64,000 nt of DNA from Patiria pectinifera (lineage: Eukaryota > Echinodermata > Asteroidea > Valvatida > Asterinidae). Position numbers and translations under genes: made by a program. Position 1 is the stretch's first letter; every line of letters starts with the position of its first letter. Location of the stretch: assembly GCA_029964075.1 (NCBI GenBank), contig CM057147.1:10189513-10253512 (forward strand). Direction: 5' to 3'. Shown piece by piece: positions 41,701-56,700 of the stretch. The notes below the pieces were generated by a model, which worked only from the letters and a program-made list of their open reading frames with translations, had not been told where the DNA came from and did not search any database.

Positions 41701-44700
41701 TACCGCAACAACTTATCTTATTATTACCGTTCACCATGCAAACCTTCAAATCTCGTCTTTTCTGCTTCCCTTGTAGTCAATATTTCCCCCAACCAGTGAT
41801 GTACCTCGTCATGTATGTACTACACAGTTGGTGGATTCTGATGGACTCAGGACACCAACCTTTTTTTGCGTGACAAAATTGATGGATTTTGGCGGATTCA
41901 GGTTACTTTCTTGTAAAAATACCCAAGGGGTTAGGGTTAAATAACTTAAGTGAAAAGCTAAATCTGAATTTCTTTCTTCCCGATATGCAATTCCATTCCA
42001 TTGGTGCAAACTCTGTCGGCCAGTGATAAATGATAAATGGCTGTAAGATGTTTCTCTTGATAGGTGCCCGTTATGATGGAGGTCCAAGGACCAGTCCTGC
42101 TAGTGATTCATTCAGGACGTTGATGCGAAGTACCAGTGGAGTATGGGGGGTCACAGGCGAACAAGAATGGACTCCTTTTATACAGACAGGTACCAGTATT
42201 GCTTGTGGGAGTCATGGTTGTTAGGCCAAAAAAAAAAAAAATTCGGTCTCTGGTCAGACCAAAGTTCTGGAATTGATGCGGCCACGCGGCTTTTTTTTTT
42301 TTTTTTTTCCTTCAAGCTTGGATTGTACAGACAAGGTGGGGTACTATTTTCCTTTTTTGGTGTCCTCATGTACATTGGTGTCCTCCATAATTTGTCTTGG
42401 TGCTTTCGATCATTTGCCTTGGTTCAATTTCTCATTCCTTGGTGCTCTTTGGTAAAAAAAAAATTGAGGAGGTGCGGAAATAGAGGGCGCTGTTGGAGCT
42501 ACCGCGGAACATTTTGAAAAAAAAAAGATTGACGCGCATGATTAAAATCGACGCGCGCGCTGACCAGAGACCGACTTATTTTTTTTTTTTGGCCTTTGAG
42601 GAATACTTAGTGATTGTCACAGAGGAAAGAGTTTAGTAAGACGGCATAGCAACCAACTGTCATGGTTGCGAGTGTTTTGAAGGCACAAGTTGACGAAGGA
42701 GGCTGTTCCATGAAAACAAGGACTTTATTTTGCATTCCTAAATGCCTAAGACAGTTTACCCATTTCTGGTTAAACCTTCACAATCTACACGTAGACATGT
42801 ACAGTACTAGCAGAGAGTCAGTATTTCAGAGTCCTAGATTCACCATACTTCGGTACATCTGCATTGTGAGCCACAGTACGCACGATGTACCGTACGCACC
42901 AATCTCCATATAAGGAGTTGTTTACCAGAGGGCCTTACCATTATATAGCAAGAGGGGTGTTCTGTTGAACGAAATTGTTGGAAATGTATATTTTTTGACT
43001 CTTTTTTTTCTCTTGTGATCCAAAAGTTTTTTGTTTTTTTTACCGAAAGGGTACTTATGAATGGGAATAAATGTGTGCTTGGTGGGTATTAGGCAAAAAA
43101 AAAAAAGTCTCCGGTTTCTGGTATGGAGCTTGCCCAAAAAGTGGTGCGGCGACGCGGCTTTTTTTTTTTTTACCTGACTTTTTTGCTTCAAATGTCGGCT
43201 GATGACTGCAAATGGTGCCCGAATAAACTAGTGCAAATTATATGGGAGTCCAGAGAGGCCACATAAAGCTTATTCTCGACCAATCTAAAAACACGTTAAA
43301 ATTGTGCAGCAGCAGGATTCCAGTCAAACCAGTGAGTTTGGCAGTTTTGAGACATCATCTTTCATTAAAAAAAAAACTGTTTCATTTTGCCGACGCGCAT
43401 GGCTACGGCGACGCGCGCGCATACCAGAAACCTGAGACTTTTTTTTTTTGGCCTTAGCCAGTTCACGCCAGATGTTGTGTATACCTGCAAAGGTTTTGTG
43501 GTATTTGGAACGAATGATGGATAAACACGCAACGAGCTAGGCTGGAAATATCTAGCAGCGACCCGTTCGCAGTAGGCAATGCTGGAAATGTGAGTGTTGT
43601 CCGAGGTTGATGGCTTCAAACCACCTGGCATGAGGTCGACTGAAAAGTAATCCAGTGCCTTGTTTCTTTCTTGTCAAAATAATCCCGGCGTGAACTGGTT
43701 AAACACTCTGTATAAAACCAGTTGAAGTCTGGATGCTAATTATTATCAGCATCCAGACTCCAACCGGTCTTAAACAGAGTGTTTAATACCTCCCAATCAC
43801 ATATTTTTTCTCTTATTTAAATGTTTGAATTGTTTTATAGGTTTTCCCATCAAATTTCCTGAAATGTTCATTCACTTCTGAAAAGCGGTCATTCAATTTT
43901 GTCTTTAATGCACGTCTTTTATCCCATTTCAATTCAACGAAAGTTCAATCGTTTTCATTGTCCGTGCATTCGGTTTTGAGAAACAGATGGCCAATTACGT
44001 TACCTGTGCATTCATTTACGCAAGCATACTTTTTCTAAATTGAATTCAGGTACAGCTAATTTGATTGACGGTTAATGAAAAAGAAACCCCCAATTGTATG
44101 GTGCCGATGGCATTAAACTAAAAGTGAAATACAATGGTGAATGTTTGAAATCGCCTTCTAAAAGCGAAAAAGAAGTCTTGTTAACGAATCTGAATGGGCA
44201 TAAACGAAATGTGCTGCTCAATCACTTAATTGATTGAACTGAAATAGAATTGAATGCTGTCGGAGCAAAAATGAAATGCGTATTCAGAGCGATTCTCAAA
44301 TTCAGACGAAACTGAATGATCGATTTTCAGAAGTGAATGAACGTTTTAGGCAATTGGCCGGGAAAACCTATATTTATATGTTTCTTCTCAACATATTAAA
44401 AGTAAGAGTGTCAGTCTTCAATTTTAACCTGCTAATTTGTTTGATGGAGGGATTTTCCATCTACTTATTGTGCCGTTTAACAATAGAGCTATATTAAATT
44501 ACAAGAGCACTATAAACTCGATGTACAAAGTAATGCCTGATGGGCGCATCCATGTTTGTGCACAAACCTATGGAGAACTCGAAATTTTGCACGTATTTTG
44601 TACGTCTATTTGCATATCTGCATATCTGCATTTGTATTCCATACCAGTGCATTATCAAAGCCAATACGCCCAAAACTGAAACGCACCATCAGCCAATGAG

Positions 44701-47700
44701 TGTGTCATTTTGCTCTACGCAAACAGCGCAATGCGCGTCCCTCCACTGCAGATGCTTTTTGCCTTGACGTTTTTTGAACTGTCATGATGCGCTTAAGTTG
44801 TTTACGCATGTTCTACTTGCGCGTTGCATTTAGAGTACACTTTCAATCCATCTCATTTCATTATGTTCTACAAACACGCACATGAATTCAAAATGTCTGC
44901 GCCCAGGACGGCTTGAAAGCGTCTCCACGCGCAAGAATGAGGAGTTAGCGCTCTAGTAATTTAATATAGCTTTATGCTTTTAACTTTTAACAACTGAACA
45001 AAACGGAGCAATGGGGCGATCACATGAGCCACTCGTATTGAGCCAATACTAATCAATGTTTGCTTGCTTTATAGCTTAATTTGGTATCTTACTCACACAA
45101 AGAGGGAAAAAGTTAAAATAAAAACCAAATTATCTGGTTTAGGAAGTAATACTGAACACTACGAGCAACAGATAAGATTTTGAAACTGCCGGACATTTTG
45201 GAACAATTATAGATTGAGAATACTTTTGGTTTCCCCGAATGACAGGCTGACATTGTTTTCTTGCCAGGAATGGACTGGAAATCTTTGACAGCCACTGCCT
45301 GTTTCCCTATTACCACTGACTACTACCCGGATAGCCTGACCGTTGAGAAACAGTTTATGGAGAACAATTACGAGCTTCTAGCAGATGACCACGATGAGGT
45401 AGCAGGCGGGCAGAGACAGACAGGCGAGGGCGTCTTTCAGGAGATTATATCGCAACGACTGATGCAGGTTGGTTTTGTAGACTGGTAACCTGATTTCATA
45501 TCACATATGTGTACATGAGGAAACGTACACCAGAAGAGGTTCTGAATTTGTAATGGTTGATATGAGCCTGACAATATAAGTTATCCTGCGAGTACAAGTG
45601 GAACGCGAAATAATGTAGTGCGTCTGTGTGCTTCTGTCAGCTGGAATGTCGCTCGCATCTTGGATTGTTATACCTCTGTCTTGAATACTGTATTTTCATT
45701 AGCCTAGAATGATCACGTGTTAAGTTAATAAAAAGTCATGGCACACTCCCTGTGGAATATCACCTACGTGATATCCCACAGGGAGTGTGCTATGACATTG
45801 TACGTACAGTACGTACGGTATGAAACGCTACAAGTATCGTCAGTACCCACGCTATTTTCACCATGTTTTCACACATGAGTGGGAGCAGCAAACTAGCAGA
45901 CGATCAGCTGTTTCGAGCACGCGACATGCATGTGAGTTGCCGTTAGATTGTTGTGATTGTTGTGTGTACTGCCAGTTTTTTTCATGATTTTTACATCACA
46001 ATCCAAAGAATACAAGACAGAGGCATATTAACAAAACAATCGTCAACTGCTCTGATGTGGGATATAACGTTTTGAACACCCTTGGAGCGCATAGCAGGAG
46101 CAGTCGACAATTGTTAAAAGCGCAATATGCAGGATGCGATATGGACCGTGCGATATGGTATAATATCACACTGTTGTTGCCATGGATCAACCAATCAGGA
46201 TCGAGTATACAAGTTTGCTTGAAGATAATGGTGCTTGACCTTGTTGCTCTTTAGTTTGTGAACAAGTGGAATTTAGAGCTTATTCATGCATGTTAAAATA
46301 TTGAAAATGGTTGAAAGGTCATGAGGCCAATCATACTTTAAGTGAGAGATATTGAGTCTGTGTGAAGACTAGTCATTGTGGCAGCAAACCAAACACATGG
46401 CCGCGATTGTTATAATAATGGTAATACAATGGCCAAGTTAGCGCAAGGACTATAGTTGACCAATGGTTAATTAACGTTTGCCAGAACTCTGTCTAGTCGA
46501 CGGTGGTTGACTACGCTAGTCGACTATTTGGAACCAGCCTACTGGGGGTTGGTTGCTTCGCTGGTAACCAATAGGCGCGCGCATTCATAACGCAAGCAGA
46601 GAGCCAAGATCCAGAAGTTTTGCAACGACATTTTGACCAGTGTTTGACTAGAGACGTTCGCATGTTGCTATCAGTGCACAGGCGTAAGGTACGTCACAAA
46701 TCAACCACAGGTCGACTAATGGTCCTCGCCCGAACTTCGCCAATGTTGGTACATTTTCTGATGTTTTATTTTCTCTGAAAGGTATTGTAGTGTAATATTT
46801 GAGAGAATACCCATCTCAGCATACAAGATAAGTGTCTCTTGTCATTCATGCAGGGATTCCAAATGGTTGTAGTTCCAAAATCCTTTTTATCCATCGTACA
46901 AGGTCGCCGAAGTAAAGACATCCTGGTCACAGATCCAAACAAGGTAGGTTTTGCCAAGCATTTTCTTTTTACATAATGAAGTGAAATTTACATGAATATT
47001 AGGGCTCTACAAAATGTTTTGTATGTAGGGGCCCTGTACATGGGAACATCTACATCATGGACATTGTCCAGTTGTCAAAGCAATACGTATTGGTGGTGTT
47101 ATCACATTTTTTCTGATAGGACTACAACAGGCAGTAATTCAAATAGAAAAGCTTTTCTGAAATTCACTGACATGCCAGGACGTCAAACAGTCAGATTTGG
47201 CGGTTGTACATCTGACGTCAGGGTGCACTGTTCATGTAGGGTGCATGAGATTTAACACTATCTGACACTAGGTGGCGCTGTTTTTGTATGGCTCTTCTGT
47301 GTCCAGACCAGCAAATAGGCCCAAAATTGCCTATGCTGGCCTAATCACGATTTGCATGCCCTCAAATTCTTCGGTATTAGAGCATTTTGTGGGCCATGAA
47401 CTTGAGGGTTTGTAAATCAAGAATGGCGGAAGCTGTGCACAGGACTGTAACTTTGTATTTGTGTGAACTTTAAATGAAATTACTCACTAAAAGCGCTCTA
47501 TTTTGCAATGGAGCGTAGGTATCATTTTTCAAAATGGTGATGGGCTTCAGGACTATCTTTTAGGGGTGATTATCTTCGGATGCAAAGTCCTCCCCAAAAT
47601 TATCAGATTACCCCCTAATAAATAGAGAGAAGAAAATAAGAAAAAAAAAGTGAAATACATGTAAGCTTTAATTTGATGCCTGTCTTGAACACCTTGGAGA

Positions 47701-50700
47701 GCTGTGAGTATTTTTAATAATTTTGGGAAGTGCGCGTAATTACCATTGAGGTCTATTGCAGTCTATTTACTGGTCTGGAACCTTTTCTGCCAACACACTT
47801 TGGTAACCAGAATGGTGCTTTTGTGGATGCATTCCCATGTGATCCTCAGTATTATGTACTCAGCATCATTGTAACAAGTATTATGTGGCCAATTTGACTA
47901 TTTTCCAATATCTAGTTTTTCTTGTTTCTTGGTTATTGTTTATTCCAGCATGAGTACGTACTCAGTATCGGTCGTATCTTCCACAAACTGGTACTCCATC
48001 CTCACCAAAGAGCAATCTCGGTTACTGTGTACAAACCAAGGTAAGGCCAGATGTTTTCTCCCACATCCCTCCCAATCCACTTGGAGGCTTTGGAGGATTT
48101 TATTTTAGATCGGAGTACACTGTTTTTGTGACTCTTAACAGTAGATTTGTGCAAGAATGGACGAGGCAAACTTAGCATGAATCTACAGTTCCTCATCCAT
48201 TCTTTGCAACAGAATGTGCCATGTGGTTCCTGTACAGTAATTTGGAGGATTCCGGAGGTTCTTTGTAAAATTTATTGTACAATCTGAAAAAAAAGGGTTA
48301 AAGGGAAAATACAACATTTGCAAACATCAAAAAATAAAACTACCAAATCATTTTGAAATACCTTGCTGGACTGTTAGTGAATGACAGTGTAAAGCATCCT
48401 GTAAAATCATGGCACCTGGTATACTGTCATTTTCAAGAAAAGTGGTATTTTTGTATCAATTTCCAACGCTGGTCGGCCGACCAGCGTTGGAAAAAACTGG
48501 CTTTTTTCAAATACTGGCCCCAATTGACCATCGCACTTGTTTGCAATCGATTACACACCTATGAACGGGTACAAGCCAGCTAGACTGGTTCCCTGACCCC
48601 AATGTACGTAAACTGCTTTGTTTCTTCTTATATGGAGTCTGGGAACCAGACTACAGGAAAATGATTGTTTTTCTTGGTTTTTATAGCATTTTCGAACCCA
48701 AAACCTCAAAAAAGTCAGTGTAATTATATTTTTGATATATATTTCCAACCCCCCAATTCCATCCATTTCCGAAAATTACAGCAAAAGCAAATGATGTATA
48801 TTCCCTTTAATACACAGTTGTAGTACCATTGGTGTAATGACTTGATTTAATCAAGGCAATGATATGGCCCATGGGTTTTAAACCAATTTTTCTGTAGAAA
48901 TAGATGGAAATGGAAAGATTATTTGTTGTCTTTTCTTCTCTGTTACCCAAATTTGAAGATGCTTTATATGAATTCAGAAAAGGAAATTTTAACTTGAGGA
49001 ATAATAAATATGACATATCAACAAATTTGATGTAGGAAAACCTGTACTTGATATGCAAATGTAGACTAAATTGTACCTTATTAGCAATTATGTGTGATCA
49101 TGTCTGAAACAGTGTAACAAAATCAAATAGTCTTCTGGAAAACCCAAGAGCTCTTAACTTTTTAATCTTGCGTGCAGATTACTGCAGCTAAGCTTATTCT
49201 GATTCTGACAGTGATTGATTTGATTTTGCTCATTTCACATATTGTAGGCATCTGACTATTTCTCGTCCAGTCTACTACACCTACCAGCTATGGTCGGCTC
49301 ACAACTCTGGCTATCAGCCATCCAGCGTTAACTTCCAACCCTACATGCTGGAGAACTTCAACTGGAACTATCTCGACAACTACGTGTCCTCAAAAGGCAT
49401 TGACTTTGGCCCTATGGAGGTGAGGCAGAATTCTACCTCAACTATTGCCAGCTGGGCTACTGAAACAGGCTCTTAACTAGCCTGAGGGCTGTTTCACTAG
49501 CCTACATGCTTTCCTTTTATAGAGTGTCCTAATAAATAACAATGTGCATACATGTAAAACGTGTATCCTGAGGCAATATTGTCAGTGTTTTTAATAAACA
49601 GATCTAATAGTTTAACCCTAAACAGGTAAAGAAATTAGACACATATTGATACAGGTTTGCTTTCTGAATTTAATGATTTATTTCTTCCTGTCCTTTCATC
49701 TGTGCTGTAGCTCTATAATTTTTAGCTCACCAGCCGGGCTACTTAAGGAATAGCTGCTGTTTTGACTAGCATTTGGCTAACAGGCTACCACTAAATTTGA
49801 ACCGTGGGTGAGGTTGTCTGTTTGAAAGAGTGTAATTTTGTTTGGTTTAATACTGTTACAAATTAGGTTAATGCAACTATTATTTGACTACATGCCCCAC
49901 TCTGGGAGAGACCAACTTTGCATTTTAATCCCTTATAGCCTCCAGGCACTTACAATGGCTTTTAGTTTACTCAATCCCACCGCTGCCACCAACATTTGTA
50001 ACGGACCGAGCAGTAATGTAATTAAGCTGACAGTAAGTCACTGCTTTTTTAGGAGCGCCTTTTAGGAGCGACTAGACGCGCCAGATGGTGAAAGATCGAC
50101 TGTGGGATTCGTTCAAAATGACTCGGGAGCAACTTGATTTCATACATCGCTCTAGTCATGAGCCAAACTTAATGCAAATGTATGTAAATGTATTTCAGTA
50201 GTTACCTTCATATTAAGACTGCAGTCGATGTGTTAAACGCACGACGCTGTGCTTACAACTTGAAAGTTTTCTTTTTGTAGAATCAATCCTCTTTCAAACT
50301 TGTCTTTATGTACGTAGCTCTGTCGTCCCTATACAACACACAATACATTTTTTTGGGCGAAAAACCGAGATTTCCAGTATCCATATGGTACAGGCATCGT
50401 GCAGTCTTGAAAAACAAATGTTCATACATGACGTGACGTGCAAAAGAGGGCGCGAGCGCACATGGCATGCTAGCTGTCTTCGATATGTGCGCAGCACACT
50501 CTGAAAAGTCTATCAGCGTCATTAATATGTATTCTTCATACATGGCTAGGCGTTTAGTGAAGGAACGCACTTGCAGCCCAAATGCATCGACGGCGCTGCG
50601 CAATTTCGGCTTGTTGCTAAGATCGTGTGTTTGTTTGTTTGTGCACAATACTCCAGAGTATTAAGTTTGCCTGTCTGAAACCAAAAATTATTTGGGTTGA

Positions 50701-53700
50701 CCTCGAGTCGTTCCTAATCTTTTTGGTTTGGCGCGACGCAGGAATGCCTGTCTGAACCAGGGGTTACTCGAACAGGACTTATACCAAGCACCTTCTTACA
50801 AATTCTCTCAACTCACTGCTCTTGTTTATTAATTTGATATCAAAATCTGGAAGGTTCCTGGCAGTCTTTAATGAGATCATTTTTTTAATGTTTTTTTTCT
50901 GTCTAGTCACTGAAGCTCTGGCGAAGCAGGTTCCTCCTCTTGCCAACTCTTTGCTCCAAGAAGAAGCGCATCCTTGAAGACCCTGCCGCTCACTTGGACA
51001 TCTTCCCGGAGGTGGATAACCAGGAGGAGGCCCATCAACAAACTGAGGGATTTATCAAGTTCCTGGAGACGTTGAATAGGCTCCGTAGGCACCACAGTGG
51101 AGGTAGAAGGTCCAAGGTACTTAGTGGTAGCTTGCCAATTCTGGTTCTGTGATTGGTTAAGAGTTTATCACATGACATTGATGAACTAACAAAGAAACAA
51201 TTTCCACCCTAGAAAAAAACTGGTGCAGTCTGGAGTAGAGTGGCATAATACTGATCATGAATACGGAAGGCTGCCTGATATTCACATGTGAAGTAAATGT
51301 GATATTATGAAACAGTTATGATGAAACTTTCTGGTGTGTTCAACTTTTTGTCAATTCACAGTGCAATGTCAGAAAGTCCTTTTTGCATTCACTTTCTAGC
51401 TGAGTATGAGGCTGCCTTTATGCATGTGCTGTTGAATGGAATACGATTACTATCTTGTCTGCTTATTTGTCTTGGCAGATAAATGTGTAATTATAATAAT
51501 AATTATACAACCGACATACAGATCCTCTTCATTTGATTGGTGGAACTCACATCACGTGACATTTGTTATTGCTTCACCTCATGAAATGGAAAAGTCCAGA
51601 TTTTACCTTGCGGTAATATTCCTCCCATTCCACGCTGAGCCACTCAATATTTGTATACACTACAACAGTTCTTACAGAGCATTTCACACAGATGTCCCGA
51701 ACTGCTAGTAAAGCAATGCAGCACACAAGCAATGCAAAGTCCACATATCTGATTGCCAAATCTCTCTGCACACAAACTTCTACTTTAGATCAGCACTGAA
51801 ACACAACTTCTTAGTGGTGCACAGAACAAAATCCCAATCTAAAATACACATCCATGAATGGCTGCAAGCCAGCTAGTCCATGGTTCCTTGACCTGACAAT
51901 TCTCAGACATCTATTGCTCCGTTTTGGTCTGAAGTAGGGCCAGGAACCAGACTACAAGAACAGCACTTTTTTTCCTTGGTTTTCCCAGCATCTACGAACA
52001 CAAAACTTTAAACAGATCAGTGTAACAGTATTTGCTACAAAATACTAACCCCCCAAACCCGTCTATTTCTGAAAATTATTCCAGACCCGAGATAAAAGTT
52101 TCCATTTCTGAAAATTACAACAAAATAAATGTTGTATATTACCTTTAAATATTGAGATTTTTTTCATCATTAAAAATATATTTTGTACTTTTAATTTGTA
52201 ATCTTTTTTAAAATTCTTGTTGAAGAATTAGAATTTTCAATTCTGGTGTAAACATACTAACAGCATTTGTGACGGGGTATCTAAAACTAGACAAGATTGT
52301 GACATGAAATTTTGATTAAAAAATATGAAAATTCATATCAATAGCATTGGACTTTATAATGATCCACAAAGGTTGGGTTTGGATTGAAAAATACAAATAA
52401 AAATGGTGTTGCCTGCAAATATTTTTAAGTAAAGCCATTACAGTGTACACTATACACCAGCCTCAAAAATAAAAGAACCGGTGTCATATGAAAATCTGAC
52501 TCCTATGAACATCGGACCCTTTTCCCCAATTATTGGTTAATCCCTCGCACGTGACAGGTCACTCTCCCAAAATGATCCTAAAAATAGCACATTATCGTAC
52601 TCACGCATGTGCAATACTACCAATGAGTCCACATTTCATGGAGTTGGATATTCACGCTACACCGATATCTGGCTAGTCTTGATCTGGGGGACACAAAATC
52701 TATTGGCTTGAAATAAAATTCACCTCACACAGTTAATGATATTAAGAAGTTACTTTTTTCTTTCTAATTTTGTCATCTGTACCAGAAGAAGTTTTAATAC
52801 CGTATCCAAAGCCTGTCTAGTTTTATACCCATGACGTCACTGGTTACTTGGATGTTAGCATATAGAAATGAGCATCTAGAGATCAAGTTAAAGGGGCACT
52901 AGGTCCTGAAATACCCGAAAATGTTATGTTTTGGATTGTTTACTTAGCCTATTTCAAACATCTGGTTGAAAGGAAACCAACTTAATGTCTTACCGTTCCC
53001 GAGAAAAGACGAAAAACCCCCGATTGTTTACATCGGACATGACGGAGTACGAATACGTTTTTCGTGTCATTCTCATGTACGCTATACACGTTGTGTGTCT
53101 CGGGAACAGCGTGCGGTGACCAATCACCAATGCAAAAAAATTGTGGTTTCTTCAACGTCTGTGAAAGGCGAACACTTTACGCGTACGAATGAAATCACAG
53201 CTAGCATCCAAACAGCTCGAATTTATGGGGTCGCAAAAGTAGACCCCGAAATTCGTTCTCGCCTGCATAATACAGGAATAACACAAAACGCCCAGTTTTG
53301 AAAGGATAGTTGTGTGGATGTTTATATCCTACTTTTAAAAGTTATTTCCGATTATCATCTCGTTCAAAGCGCGTTTTGTAGCCCAATTGGGCTGTTCCAG
53401 GACCTAGTGCCCCTTTAATGTGATGGGACTGAAAGGCTGAAAGGGTCAACTGATAGTTTCTTAATTAACACAATCTTTCTTGTTTCCGAATCTTCTTTCT
53501 TTTGTTAACTCTGTTTAAACTAACACTCTGACCTCTATTAACACCCAAATCAGGCTGGCTCTTTCTCTGTTAATCTTGGCTCTGTGAAATCTGCCGAACT
53601 TCGTCAGTCCTCTCTTGCCAGCGTTCACGGTCACTCCAGGAAGAGTAGCGATGGTAGCTTAAAGGTACTAACCCATAGGGCCTGAAAACTTTAATTGGGG

Positions 53701-56700
53701 TGCTGTGGTCCAGTGGTTAAGGTGTTCCACTCGTGTGCTGTGGTACATGGGTTGGAATCCTGACTGTGGGAACATGGTGCTTGTGCTCTTGAGCAATGCA
53801 CTTTACCATTATTGCTTCGTCCTCAGATGGGATATAAAGCCGTAGGTCCCGTGTGTTGTGTAATGCATATTAAAGAACCCAGTAACACTTATCGCTAAGA
53901 GAAGGGGTCTGCCCCGGTGTTTCTGGCAGTGGCTGCAATATGCACCGCAGCACCTTGTAAATCCTTATAAATGTGCTACATAATGGGTCTCATAGTTCTC
54001 ATTAACTTGAGGGCCTCCATGGAAAGCAGTGCTTTGCACTGATCGGAGTTTACCCTCATTAAAGATGACGTAAAAAAAAACTTAAGGTACAAATATGAAC
54101 AGGTACAGATGAGTTCAGTCACCACTTAAGCCCGGTTTCGTACTTCACGCAAAAGCTAGTGCGGAACGAAATTCAGCCGTCAACAATTCAGGACGTGCTT
54201 CGAACGTTTTGGTGACATCACAAATTTTGCACTGCTTTTGCTTTCGCCTGAAGTACACACCGGGCTTTAGATTAAATACCAGTAGGTTCAAGTACGGAAC
54301 CTGTTTACAACTAACAAGTTACTTCCTTTGTCATGTTTGTACATTCAAATGTCTATATGTGGGCCTGTCACAAATCCTGACAAGTACTGATGATCTGTTC
54401 TATCTTCCAAGTTTTAACAAAAAATGCATCACTAATAGTAGTAAAGATTTCAAAGTTCTGGTGGCTCAGGTAAATTTTACTTGTGGAAAAGGATCATAAA
54501 CTTGTGTTATAGAATACACAGTGTTTGCTTTCCCATCAGCAATGTTCTTAAAGAATAGGATCATTCTGTGTTTTCAGATGCTCCGTTTTAGCAGATCTTG
54601 AATTTGGATGGCATCAAAATCATTTGTATGCCTGCAAAATGGCACCTACATGTATTTGTCAAGTCTCTTTTTGACACTGTGTGGTTCTGAAAAGGACCAG
54701 TTTGGCAACTCACATTGGTGCTTTCCAGAATCACACAAGACATTTTGGCTACATGGTGCGACTGTAAACCTGACATCTATAGTTGTAATTGTCATTGATC
54801 TAGACTAATGTTGTGCAAACCCGAACCGAAACCAATCCCACCGAAACCAACTTCAGGTCGGGTCGGTTTTTCCATCATTTCAGTCGGGTCAGAGCAGTTT
54901 CGGTTTTGCGTTTGCGATTTTATGGTCGGGTTGGGTCAGATAAGCCATCTTGTGAAAAACACGAAATAAAAAATTCGCCCGGCGCAATATTGTGGCAGAG
55001 TTATCGTGCCCAGTATGACCAAGGTCCAACCCACCGCGCGAATCTGCGTGTGGTTTGCGGTCTATCACACACTGTCTATATATAACGTGTGGGCCCACCA
55101 GTAGGTAATGTTATGAGTCTTTACCTTACTGTACGGTACGATTCTTTACTGAGAGGCGACAATTTTCATGCGATGCTGGTAAGTTCAGGTACAAAAAGTG
55201 GACACAGTTGCCCAAGCCAGATATTCAGTATTTCGGGTTGGTTCAGGTCGGTTTTTCTTGAATTTTTGCCAGGTCGGATTTGGGGAGTTTGGATTGGTTT
55301 CAGTTCGGATTTGGTTTATATCTATAATGTTTCGGGTCAGTTTGGCCAGGTCAACCCGACCAGATGCACAACGTTAATCCAGACAATAGCTCTAAACAAC
55401 AGATTGGGACATGTCTGTATATTGGTAATGATATTTACTGGGCCTTGGTTTATTCCAGGCATTGATATCTGCTGTGGCTGGTCTCACTCCAAGCAGACAA
55501 ACAGTCACCAGCACCCTACCCTCTTCCAATGCCCCTACCCAAGGGCCTGGAGTATTAGCTGAGTCAAGTACCTCTCCAAGAAGCCTGAAGGAAGAAGGCG
55601 AGGATGGGGAGTTGGACACGGAGGGGGAATGGGAGGATAGAAGCAAACTCACCCTCTGCACACCACTCTGGGAGATTGCTAAGGCCATGCGAGAACAACA
55701 GTAAGCCACATCTTGACCCTTGACCCCAAGGGGGAACACTTCACAGAAATAGACAAAGCTCATATTATTTGCTTAGTAAAATGAGGTTACCAGTCCAAAT
55801 GTCATGCAGGGTACATGGCTTGTGGCATATAAATTATCTCCTGTACACCGCATAAAAGGTGGTGCGTGTGAAGGGCCCACTTGCCTCACAAAGGAGAACT
55901 GGCACAAAAATTCACAGTAATCAATAGATTAAAGGGTGTCCCCAAAAAATGTCCCTCTCATGGTTGAAGCAGAATTTCGTAAAATTGTTTCTGTAAAATG
56001 TCCATTGCATTCGGTTCATCGGTTTTCCAAGTATAGGCTAGTACCGGTATGTAAGACAGTACTATTTTGCACCATTCCAAGTTTAACATTTAGCTTAAAC
56101 TGGATTTTTGATTGAAACTCGAAACAGTAATGTGGTTTACAAACTTGCACAATTCCTCTGTTATTGAGGAAACAGGCTCAAGAAGGCATTTCAGCTGCTT
56201 TGACCCGGCTTGCAGCTCACTGCAGTTTTTCCACCATACTCTTACAACTGAGTGTAGACTACATCAATAACCAATTCAATTGAAATCTTCAATAGCACTA
56301 ATAGCAACGTGCGAACGTCTCTAGTCAAACGCTGGTCAAAATGTCATCTGGATCCTGGCTCCCTGCTGTAGGTTATGAATGCGTGCGGCTATTGGTTACC
56401 AGTGATGCAACCAGCCCCAGTAGGTTGGTTCCAAATAGTCGACTAGCGTAGTCAACCACCGTCTAGACTAGACAGAGTTCAGGCTAACTTCAGTCCAACT
56501 ATGGTTAACCAATGGTCAACAATAGTTCTTGCGCGAACTTGCCCCTATCTGTAGAACATTCACTGGTCCAGATGCAGCAGAGAAATCTCAATTTTCTGGT
56601 TGGAATTGGAAAAGCAAGACAAGATTGTATTTGTGAAACCTTTTTTGAAATTTCCTGGAGCTGTAACTCCATAATTATACATCAGATTTGTAAATCTTGT

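Larger units (their letters stand above)
42745..43800. mobile_element. Foldback relative of 32276-33840, with insertions
   Basis: Shares gcctaagacagtttacccat, the aggggtgtt...aattgttggaaatg block, and the terminal palindrome at 43705-43793 (gagtctggatgct...agcatccagactc). It is interrupted by the poly(A)-ended MITE (43092-43453) and the accagttcacg element (43455-43701). Confidence 0.6.

Noticed and set aside
55089-55562. 157-residue open frame.
   Set aside because: Spans a hAT MITE, its flank and the wrong frame of exon 24.
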